Origin: Symsagittifera roscoffensis
Taxonomy: Eukaryota > Xenacoelomorpha > Acoela > Convolutidae
Assembly: GCF_963678635.1 (NCBI RefSeq)
Contig: NC_087064.1
Coordinates: 75,170,213-75,234,212, forward strand
Direction: 5' to 3'
Length of the DNA stretch: 64,000 nucleotides
Positions 45,901 through 57,900 of this stretch are shown here, piece after piece. The position numbers and the translations under genes are program-made. The notes under the pieces were generated by a model. It was not told the origin of the DNA and ran no database searches. It saw nothing but the letters and a program-made list of their open reading frames with translations. Position 1 is the stretch's first letter. The number at the start of each line of letters is the position of its first letter.

Positions 45901-48900
45901 GCATGGTAGCGCTGGGTCTTCATCCTATTCTGATTCAGTTCGCCAGTTTAACAAAAGAGAAGTTACAGAATTTGTCAGACGGTTCATAGGAGCAGCAACG
46001 TTGCAGAAGGTTACTCAAACTGATGTGGAGTATATATTGCCAAGAGAGTTTGTAGAAACATCGAATTTTGAAAACCTGCTGAAAGAGTTAACACAGAACT
46101 TATCTCAGTTTGGCCTAACAAGCTTCGGTTTAAGAGATACAAGCTTAGAAGAAGTGTTTTTCAAAATTTGCGAGTCGGCAGGGAACCTGAGAAACACGAA
46201 CCGATTGTCTCAGAACCCAGACCAGGATCCAAACGAAAGTTTCTCGAATCAAACGGAGGACAATGAACATCATCCTGAACACAACATGGGCCATGCTAAT
46301 GGAAGAGTTGAAGAGAACCAAGGTGACAATTCAGTTCTCCACGATGAATCGTACATGAGTGACGGAAGTTACAACGAACCTCAACCGCATGCTGCTAATT
46401 TACCCGATGTTGTGATCTCGCAGCCTAGCATTGCGTGCTCAACTGATATGCCCTTTTCTAATTTGAAAAGAGTCTCCGGACCTTCGTTGTATCTAAACCA
46501 GTTCGTAGCCTTGTCAAAGAAGAAACTGATTCTTACTGCTAAGAACCCGAAGTTATTATTGACACAAATTGCGTTTCCGCTTTTGTTCATGCTTGCAGCC
46601 ATGTCAATGGCCTACATGTCATCGTACACAGGTGATTCGAAGATGTTGAGAATGTCTACTGCGCAGTATGAACAGTATCACGTGCCATTTGGAATGAAGA
46701 ATGAAATTCCGGTAGCTGCAGTAGTTTCATCATTGCAGTCGACGGAAGAACAGAAACAGTCAGATGCTGGTATGTTCAATTCTCAAACTTAGCTTGACTC
46801 CTGCGTGTAGTAGATTGGATTTTAATGCAGACAGGATTTTTTAAATAAGCTTTTAGCATAAACTCAATTTTTAAAAAGTCTTCGCTGACTAAAATATTTG
46901 GCCTCCTATCTTTTGTTTCGCGAAGTGCAGATAATCAATTAAAAGCCGAAACTTGGTCAAACTGTGGTAGACGTGAAGCTGGAGGTCGTCCTCGGGCAAT
47001 ATCATTGCCATGGCAGAGGATCGATCTGACGAACTCCAAGTGATCTCATAACGCCACCTTAAATATTTATCATTTAGTGAATTATCCATTGTTCCTCTTA
47101 GGTCCCCTGGATCTAGTGGAAACCCTTCGTCTTGCATCCGGCGTCGGAGCAGACTGCACTCTGTTGCCCGGCATGAACGAGCAAATATTCAACGACTTCA
47201 CAGTTCCCAACTTTCTCTACCCAGACTGGTGTCTGGTCCAGGGAACACCAGTAGAGCAAGTGCTAGGGTCCAGAGACGCCAATGCTTCCTTCTCATCGGC
47301 AATAAAGACATTCCCTCAAAAACGGAGTATGTTGGGTCAATGCGTGTTTGCTTAAGTTAACTCTGTTTTTCTAACAAATTCTCCGAAAATGATATCGTTA
47401 CACGATATAAAACTAGGAGGTTCTAGTGTATATCATGAAAATGGATAAAAATGGTAATTGTCTGAGTATATTTGTGAGAGCAAGTGTCTCAGAGCAAGTG
47501 TCTCGTTATCGGCAACCAAATTTTTCTATTAATTAAATCTATAAGTTGTTTGAAAACAAAACAAAATAAACTTTATTATAAACAAAAAAAGTAGTCATCA
47601 TGTTTTTTTTTGTTCAGGAAAAAAGTCTTCAAATTCGCCACGCTTAAATATGATTTTTTTTATCGCTGTTTGACGTTTGGTTTCTTTTTAAGTTCAGTTC
47701 ATTTCCAGTACGGCGGGAATTCAATCGCGGACTTTAAAGACTTCAAGCATGCACATTACCTATAGACAAAGTGCGTACTTGAGGTTTATAAAGTCCGCGA
47801 TTGAATTCCCATCGTACCTTTCATTACTATATTTTAGATTTTTTTTTGCTCATTGATCTTCGTCTCACTTCGTTTCGACTTTATCACCGTTCTGTTATTC
47901 AAACGCCGAGTTTACTCCCGCTTAAAGAAATGATATATTTAGGGCTATAACAGTCGAATTTTGGCTTTATTTTTCACGCCGATTGTTTTTTGGAGTCCTG
48001 ATTTTCGATTCAACCTTAAATCCGACTCAAAGTTTTGAAATAGCGAAAGACGCGTGCTTATGCAATGACGTATAAAATAGCGTTTTAAGACTTTATCGAA
48101 CAATTTCGGATTCAACTACAATTTTTTCCTCTTGAGCGTAGAAATTTGATAGATCCAAAAATTTTGATAAATTAAGTGAGTTTTAAAAACTTTTTTTTTC
48201 AAAGCTACAAACTCAGTTGCAGCAGTTGAATTTTATATTGCTGCAATGCAACTGCGATAAAAAATCTTATGGTATCAAAAATATGATACATTTGAATCAG
48301 TTTATTAGAAAATAATATATTGGCTAATTCGTTTCACCTGTTTGGATATCTTTTTTTTGTGTATCATCTTGTATCCCTTTTTTAAATTTGGTGATTTTTT
48401 AGTTTCATTCAAAAGCTTCAGTTTGGAAAAGTTCGAAAAACATTTCTTCCATTGAGTGTTTGAGTTGTTTGACATTGAGTGTTTGACGTTATTGAGTGTT
48501 TGACGTTATTACGTTTTGAATTAAATCTTTTTTTTTCTGTTATTGCTATGCTGGCAATTTTTTCATCACATTTTTCTGATAATTTCAGTAGGTTATTTAA
48601 AAAAATGCGTAATCAATTACATTATTTTTCAGTTTTTTTGCTAGAAGACAAAAATTATTCTTTTTTTTCTATATTTCTAGCATTTTATAATAATTTAGAT
48701 ATCGCAAGTTTTTCGAAGCTCAGCTTCGCCCTCGGTGTTTCAAATGATTATTACCCTTCCTATAAGCAAGGGTATTGTAATCGGATACTAGACTTTTTGC
48801 CCGTAAAAAACTTTGTTCACAGGCTGATTCCTAATTTCAAGATCTCCTTTTTCAGCACGTTGTACGTTTAACACCGAGTTAGTGCATTACTGGATCTACA

Positions 48901-51900
48901 TGTAAAAAAATTCAGATAAAAAAAGTTTTTTTTTGGAGGCTTAATTGATTTCGGCCTAATTTTTGTCGGCTTATTTGCTTATTGAATTGAATTTGAAGAA
49001 AGTGACACGATGAAAGGCTTTTTCAAACACGTTTTTAACGCGCTGTTTTAGAAACACAAAAACTTTCAGTTTGAAAAAAAAACTTCGAACCGATTTTTTT
49101 TCGAATGCATGGTTTCTGATTATAACTTCAAATTCAGTCAACCATCCATAGGGCTTGCTTGATACAGCACAGTTCTGTGGTTTAAATCCGACCGGTACCT
49201 TTTTTTTAACAAACTTGAGTTTTTGGGCTATCGTATGTCTGCCTATTTTTTTCGGCTTGATTCCCGTAGCCCGATTTTTTTTTGAATTTGAAGTTTCAGC
49301 TTTCTTCCAAGTTGCTGTAACACTCATGTTTGAGACGACAGAGCCCACATGGAACCTGTTTCTTTGCAATTTGGAAATTTTAGGCTACGTTAGATTTTTG
49401 TGTCTACTGATTTGTGCTGACTTAATTCCCACAGAAAGGAGTTTATTTGAAAGTTCGACTTCTTTCTAGCATTCGGAAAGCTCTTTGTAAAGTTTTTAAT
49501 GGTGCAGGTAATTTTGTTCCGGATATTTTGGGATTTTTTTAGCATTTGATTTCAATTTTAGTCATTTTTGAATCGCAAGTGGTGCGATGTTCAGCTTCGC
49601 CTGTGTTCAAATAGTGTTTTTCGTGTTTCAAAATCTAAATTTGAAAATCTTAGTTCCTGTTGTATGTGCGCTTGCGGCAACTAACGAAACAGTTTGTGTG
49701 TGTGTATTGTCTAAACTGTCCCCATTTTCAGCAGACCACCAGCCTATTGTAGGGATGAGGAGCAGTAGTAATAGTAAGTGTACACGTTTCTCATTCTCTC
49801 CCTGTTTAGATTTCTAGAGTGCATCTTTCCAGTCGAAAAGGCAGCAAGTATTTTAGTTATTGAGTCGTCTAGTGAAAAGAAAAGACTGTTTTGATAGAGA
49901 TCTTTATAAATGTTCTCACGTGAATAGCTTTAAAACAGACATTTTAAAACTTCAAGTTATATTTGAATAGTCTAAAATTGGATTTCAGTCATGGACGACA
50001 TATGTTATCATCGTATATCTTGGTCATGCTGCGAACCGACGTCAGGATTACTTGTTGCGAGTTGTAGTAAAAATATTATTATTTTTTTTCGATCTCTGCA
50101 TAACATTTCGTGCTCGTTGCTTGAGGGTGAAGCAACATTACCCAGCCCAGAAAAATAACCAAAAAAATTGCATGTAGTTCTTAAACAGGGGCACAGCAGC
50201 GGTTCGCCGTGATAAGCTGTACAGCCCTTGTGTTGGTCCTTTCCCCCGTGGATAAATGGTCCTAATCTTCATTACAGCACCAGCACTAAGATAATTAAAT
50301 CACAAACTTTAACCCTTTGAGTAACGCTCGCACTAGGCACCATTTCGAAACAATAGAGGTCTTACCCTTGAGAAATCTCCTCAATATTACCCTAATGCAT
50401 CAAGTGAGCCCAGACTTCATTTTGGCCTAAAGAAAGACGCCAGTCATCGAATGAAAAAGTTGTGCTGATTCTCAACGTAGAATAAATTCGGGTTCTGTTG
50501 AGAAATAAATGAAAATTATATCATTTTTTGTTTTAGCCACAGTTGCACATTATTGTGAAGACACTGGGCACAGATGCGAAGAGTGCAGCAACGCAGTCCT
50601 CAAGTGCCACAATATGACGTCATCAGTAGGCTATGAGCAGTTCGTATTCGACACTTGGGCCAATGACAGAGTGGTGGACGTCAGTGAGGAGTCGAGTCGC
50701 TTCGGGTTCGATGTGGATGATCAGTTTCAACTGCATGCGTTTGACCATCGTCAGAGAAACCGGTAAGAATAGATGGATATATTTTTAAAGGGTTTCGTCT
50801 AATCGGGGGAGGGGGGGGGTCTAGCCAAATAAGTTCGAATCGATCCACTGGTTATATACACAACAAATTATTGGTCACCAAAATACGAAAATCACTGCTT
50901 TAATGGAGTGGGACTAAAAATTTGTTCAACCCAATTTGATCTTTTGCAGTTTTACTTATGATTTCTTATTCAAATCAAATCAAGTTCATTTGCTAAAAGG
51001 AAGGCAAACTGAGCTCTCTATATGTGGAACCGGAAGTGGCCCGAAAAAACGTGAACGGCTTCTAGTTTCCATAATGGATTTTAATAAATAGATTTACCAG
51101 GGAAAAAAATTGTTTTACTGATTTATTTTTCTCAACTGGGGTTAATTTTATCATGAAATTGCCAATCATAAATTGTTTTTTTTTTAACCGCCATATTTAT
51201 TTTTGAAATTCGAAAATTTGAGTTTTTCAAAAAAAGGCTATCATTTTTTCCCGATTCCTTGGGTTAATTGACACTTTTTTTTGTCTGTTGCTTGTGGAGT
51301 AATATAGATAATTGTTTGACAAAGCCGGGAGCGCATTACTATCTTTCATCAAAATAAATCCGGGTAAACTCAAAAGTTAAATGTTGGAGTAAATTTACGC
51401 TCATAACTGTTTGCCCTTAGCTCCAAATTTTTGATGAGATTTTTTGATTTTGTTTTCTATGCCGTGTTTCTAGCTTCTTTGGCCTATTGGGTAATGCTTC
51501 TTTCCTCGAGGTTTGGTCTCGAGTTGGCGAAAGTAGGGTTCCCTATTGAAACTATTGAGTTTGTCGGTTACACAATCGGAGTCAGTATGGGGGGGGGGGC
51601 AGTTTCGTAAGAAGTTTCATCATGTGTCAATGAACGATTTAAAATAGTTCTTTTGGTTAACTAGTTTCTTTTGCGTCTTTTGTTTCAAGAAAATTTTGTT
51701 CACGCTCAAAATACATTTTGGCGGTGTGACTATTGATTTTTTTTTTCAAATTTTCTTAATGAACAGCGGAATAAAAAAAAACACCTGTTTGTCCCAATTT
51801 TCTTAAATTGAATTAGTTTTTTAAAGAGCGTCTCAAGCATATCAGATTTTTGACAGTGAAAGGAGCTTTTAGGCAATATTTTTTCCTTGAAGCTTGAAAG

Positions 51901-54900
51901 ATGTTTTTTTTCCGAAAAAGGTTTTTCATTTGGGCACAAAAGTTAGTTGAAAATAACTTTGAGACAAGCTGATTAATGCTAAGATTATTAGCAAGGGTGT
52001 TGCGTTCGGGTACTAGATTTTTTTCCTTTCAATAACTTTGTTCACAGAATGGGTAATAAGTGGGAATGGTAAATTTTATATCGCTCATGCTCATTTTCCT
52101 CTTTCATTTTGCTTGTGTTTTCAACAAAAAGTTTGAGAAAGTATTGTTACTTTTTCGGATTCCCGTCGGTTTTTTTCTGGATTCTGATTTTTGTCCAAGT
52201 TTCTGTCGGTTCACTTTTCGTTTTTTCAAACTTCGTTTGTATATGTGGTAGGATGTTTTTATCATGGGTTTTACTATTATTGAAAATCAGTAATTTGTTA
52301 ATTTAATTAGTCTGATTTTGATTTTGATTAATGTTTATTATACTCGCGAGAGCAACTGTTTTGTATTGGGAACCGGACATGTTTTTTCCGTAAACGACGT
52401 TTCTTTCAAATCTGTAAGAAATTGTGAAGTTGCTGTATTAGTGAACCTTAGCAACTTCAAGACTTTTCCAATTGTTCTGAAGGTAAGGCGCTTGTCTCTG
52501 TTCCCTTATGTCAGGGGTTCGTGTTTTTTTTGCTGTTTCATCTTATTCAACACAAGTTGTGTTTTTTGGCTGTTTTTCTGAAATTATTTTGATTTTGTGT
52601 CCCAAAAAAAACGTTTTCGATGTTCTGATTTTCATCTAATTGTCTTTACGCTAGCTCCGCTTTGACTCTGTGTTTATTTTTTCGACTTAACTCTTTCGGT
52701 TTATGTTCACAATGTCGGCATAAATGATTCCCATTTATGATTCGGCATAAATGATTCCCAATTCTTTGTAAGCCTGTTTCTGAAAATCATCCGATTTTGT
52801 AGGTGTAGTTTTGAGAAAGCTTCTTTCTTCTTGCAAAAAGACAGTGAATGGAAAAAGACAATCTTCTTACGCAATGATGTTTTTTTTGTATTGATAGTGT
52901 GGCGAAGCTCCTCTTGGCCTTTGTCTTAAATTATTTTTACTTGAGCTAAGATTGTGTTAAATGAGCAGTCCAGTGTTTCCAACTAAAGTGTCAAATAGAT
53001 TGTCAAATAGTGTGAGCTATGATGTATCAGCTCAAATACAGCCCATTGTATAAAATTAGTTTGTATAATCAATGCAGCAGAGGTTCAATGCAATGTTAAG
53101 TGATTTGACTCTTAGTTGGGTGGTCTGAATTTTCGAATCTTTAGTCTCCTGAATTATTTGTATTTACGCTAGCCCAGCGTAGTGTAATACTACGAAGCAA
53201 CTTTTGTACCAACCTAAGTCGCAAAGAAAAGTGCTCATTTGGTGGCATTTTTGGTATTTTTCTAATTATAGCCAATTTAATAGCATCTGTCGCAAATTTT
53301 TTTCAAGACATTACTGTTGTTTCTTATTTCTGTTTGTGTTTGCCCTTTTCTAACTTGTTTGCAAAGTGCAGTGTCACCTCTATGTTCAAAATTGATTATA
53401 TCTTTTTTGTCTTCATATTTGCATGTTTTTTTTGAAATTTTCTCCTTGTAATCATGGTTCGATGCTTGTTTTATGGGAACCAACTTTTTTGTTCCGACAT
53501 TTTTTTTTGTTTTCCACGCAAAATCAGGTACCACAAATAATGATCGAATTGTTTTGAGTAATATATCATATTAAAGCCCTATCAGTCGTGATTCGAACCA
53601 CGTTTAAAAACTTCCAAAAAGTTTTTCCCAGTGTCGAGAATAACCGGTGTGAATTCGAGCAAAAAAAGCCAGCGAGCAGGCCTACAAGCTGAATATGTCT
53701 AGTTTAAGACCTTAAAACTCAATTTTAAGCAATCAAAACTAGTTTTTGTAGTTTTTAGCTTCTTTTTGGCAACCAAAAACTTCAAAAAATTAAAAGTTTT
53801 TAAAAGTTTTTTTTATAGTTTTTGTAGTCATTTTTCTACTTTGCCTTAATTACTATGACTATCTTAGTGGCCTAAATTCTGTTTTAGATCAGATCTTTTT
53901 TTCACACAAAGCAGAAAAAACTACACTGATTTGGAAAAAAACTTTCTAAACCGTAGTTTACTAAAGACTATGGTCGGAACATTCTGTGGTACTTGCACAG
54001 TAACCGGCTATCCTTGTTTTACTAATGATTTAAATACGAGACAAGATTAGCCGCAAAAAAATACAAATCGGTTTTCATAATCAATTTTCTGAAATAAATC
54101 TCAAGTCTGACAGAAACAAAGTCGCCAAGTTCGTTCTGACATTAAAAATTCACACAAGTTGCCAAAGGCCAAATAATAGAAATTAAAGGAAATGTTGTTT
54201 GATTAATTTACTGTCATAGTTTACATTTTGAGTTGATGTTTAGTTACGGTGGACTGGTGTTCAAAGACTATGTTTATGAGCCAGGCATGGTTGCTGATCT
54301 GCCCGACATTTACAACAGTTTGTTCTCCAAACAACAAGCAAAGGTACCTGCCGGCAACTACCGATCAAGTTCAAACTTTTATGTTTACATGCTGTCGAAA
54401 GCCATTCGACGAACCTAATGAACACTAAGGTTAATATCCAATGGAAATGCATGCGCAGATTGAAGTTGAGTGTTACATGTAAACCTTGTTTTTGTTAACA
54501 ACTCGAGCTTTTATTTAGTTCGTGTGTTTTTTTTTGGTGTTTTTCCCTTTTTTCATGAGAGCTTATGCTTTCCAGGTCTACTACAACTCTAAGGGATACC
54601 ATAGCATCCCGATCTACGTGAATGCAGCGAACAATGCCATCCTGAGGGCGAACCTGGTCAAGTTCAACAAGAGTGCAGACCCGAGAGAGTTCGGGATCAC
54701 GACCTACTCTCAGCCAATCAGGGCAGGACACTTGCCTAGCAAGAACCTCATGTAAGCAAAACTCAACGAGATAAGTTATAAAGTTAATTATCTACAGGAA
54801 AAATGAAGGATTTAAAAAGTTCCGTTTTATGAAGAAATAGCGCATTGGCCCGCAAAATGTGGTGGCTTCACGATATTCTTTTGGGAAAAAAGGAACGAAG

Positions 54901-57900
54901 TCTTAATACTTTTTGGAGCTCAATTAATTCATCTGCCTGATTGGTATTGATGTTTTAAAATGAATGATACGTTTTTAACAGAGCGAGCGGCGTTGCACTC
55001 CAGTTAGTACTGCACGTTCACGTCACAGTTACACCAAGTCAACTCCTTCAGTTCTCTCTTGTTCTCTAAGATCTCATTAGGTGCTATTCGTATTCGGTCT
55101 TTTAATGAATTGCTGTGTGGACAAATGAAGAAATATGTAAGCGTTTAGAAGAAAACTATGTTAATGAACGAAACAAAGACAACTATTTAGGTCGCGCGGC
55201 CTCTACATTTGATAGGGGGATTATGGTCAATCGAAAAATATCAATCGTAACATAGTACTGAAATCCAAACAACTCTAAAATGATGCTTTGTTTTAAAACC
55301 CGAAAGTTGAAATGTTCTAAAACTGAGAATTATTTTTATTTTTTTTTCTCTGAGTTCATGGAAGTTTTTCCGCCTGTCTGTTGGCTATGTTTATTAAGTG
55401 ACCAGGTGGTTGAAAATAAATGTGGCTCAACAGTTTTCAGCTTATAATCTGCCAGTCAGTCGTTCCTTTCATTATCTTTGCTTTTAAATGAAGAATTGTG
55501 TATGCTTACAGGGACCATGGAAACGACGTAGTGGTAGCCATGTTGGTCCTTACAGGATTCAGTTCCCTCCCCGCGAGTTTCCTCATGCACTTGGTCTACG
55601 AGAGAACCCACAAGATGAAACACCTCCAACTGGTGTCTGGCATGCACCCAGTCGTCTACTGGCTGTCTAACTTTGTGTGGGATTTGATAGTGTCATGTAT
55701 ACCCATATTCCTCAGTTATGTCATCATGGTCAGCATAGGAGTGAGGGCATACACTGAAGGACAGAATAGTCTCGCACTGCTCTATCTCCTCCTCACTTAT
55801 GTGTAAGTGCATTCTCTATTTTCTTGAGGCAAAAGTTCTCGCAAGCGGCAATTAGTCGCTGGCGACCATTGGTAACATTTCAAAAAGCGACAATTCTTCG
55901 GAGAGCAAATTATCATATATAGAATTTAAATTGAATTGATTCAGCAATGCGCAGCAATTAAACGGCCATGTCGTAGGAGGTGTGGGATTCGATATGGAAG
56001 GTTTCTTCAACTACCAATCTATGAATCCCGATTAAAATGGATTGCTATTTTCATAATTGCGACTAGCCCGTCAGATTTGCTGATGGAGCGTGAGGTTATA
56101 TTTTCTACAAGTGTTTTGAGTCCGGTGTCCACTAGAATCAGTACCCGGCCATAAAGTGGATATGTGAAAAAGACTGTTTTTATGCCTTTTTAAAGTGCTA
56201 CTCACCGCGTTCTTGCGCTTTCGATAAGCAATGTTGGCTCTTTTCCAGTTTCCCCCCTTTCAAAATACCGAGTTTTATGTTTGTTTTACGTGTTATTACG
56301 GCTAAATGCGTGATGTTACGCTGTACAGTATGAAGAACAAATTAGTTCACAATTGTCGAATTGTTCACCACGCCAAATTTCATTGCAATATGACAAATGT
56401 TATATAAGCTTTTCAAAATTGATTTTGAAAGGGGGGAACTGGAAAAGAGCTGCAATGTGGTTGCAACCGGGTACTAGACTTTTTTCCGTAAACAAATCTG
56501 TTCACAGACTTTCGCACGTGAAGATGTTACACGTGTGTTTCTTGCTTCATAAATTCAAATTTGTGGAGAGTTTTGCGCTCTTGGTAAAGTTTTAACACCC
56601 ATGCTTGAGACGACAAAGGGCTAGTGCAATTCGATTCAAAGTTCGATTCCAGTCGAGACCTGTTGTTTTTTATAAACTGCGAAAATTAGAGGCTAATTAA
56701 GACTATTGTCTGTCTGCTTATTTTTTTAACGACTTAGTTCCCACAAAAAGTAATTTTTTGAAGGTTCGACTTTTTTCTGGCAATACAAGTCTCCTTGTAA
56801 AGTTTCTAATCGTTCAGGTTATTTTGTTCCTGTATTTTTGGCTTTGCAATTTTCTCTTTTTAATATAAAAAAAATCATTTTTGAAGGTTTTTTATTTTTC
56901 TTATTTGCTTTAATCTTAGTCATTCATTTTTGTATCGCAAATGGTGCGAAGGTCAGCTTTGACTCTGTGTTAATTTTTTATCGTTGATTTTCTTGTCGTA
57001 TCGGATCTCAAATTGGATCTTCTCTAGGTACCTAGTAACGAGTCCCCCCTACAAAAAACCAATTTAGCGGTTAAGCATAATTACACCGAAGACTTTAGTC
57101 AAGGTGTTATGGTATCGTGTAACGGGTTTTTTTTTTAATGTTGTCAAGTGTCGACAAATAACGTCCACAGTTATCAATTATCATGTGGGCTGGACTATAT
57201 CGCGCTATGTCACATGATTGCGTATGTTTGTTTCTTTATTTGTTCATCTTTATTTATTTAATTATCTGTTCTTCTATTTATTTAATTATGTTTAGTTTGC
57301 TTATATTTATTTATAACCTATACATGTGTTAGTACGATTTTTAGTTCTAGAACTGTTATTTCAGGCTCTTTCTCGATATAGCAAAATTTTGGTGTATACA
57401 TGTATTAGTACGATTTTTTGTTCTAGAACTGTTATTCTTCAATTATTAGTTGTTCAAGTTGTTTGGTTTTTGCTTCAGTTTCTATGCCTTCGGTGTATTG
57501 CGCGTAGCGCCTATGTTTGAATTTGGCAAATAGCAACGAATCTAATAATGTGTGGCTAGTTAAAAAGATCGTCGTTTTTTAGCTGGGCAGTGATCCCGTC
57601 AATGTATCTGTTCTCGTTCGTGTTCAATGAGCCAGCCACTGCCTACGTGGGACTGGGGGTGTCCAACCTCCTCACTGGAGTCATCATGGTCATCATCGTC
57701 TACATGTTTGACACTGTAGTCAGAAACGATGTGAGTCATTCATTTGAAACAAATTCCAATTAACATTTATATCTCTTTTTAATCAAGTTGTTTTAATTTC
57801 AAGAGCTCCAACTAATTTTTTGGAAGAACATGGGTCATTAATGAAAAAGAATAAGAAAGCACGCTTATATTAGCGCGAAAAAAGAACGACTTTTAATTTT

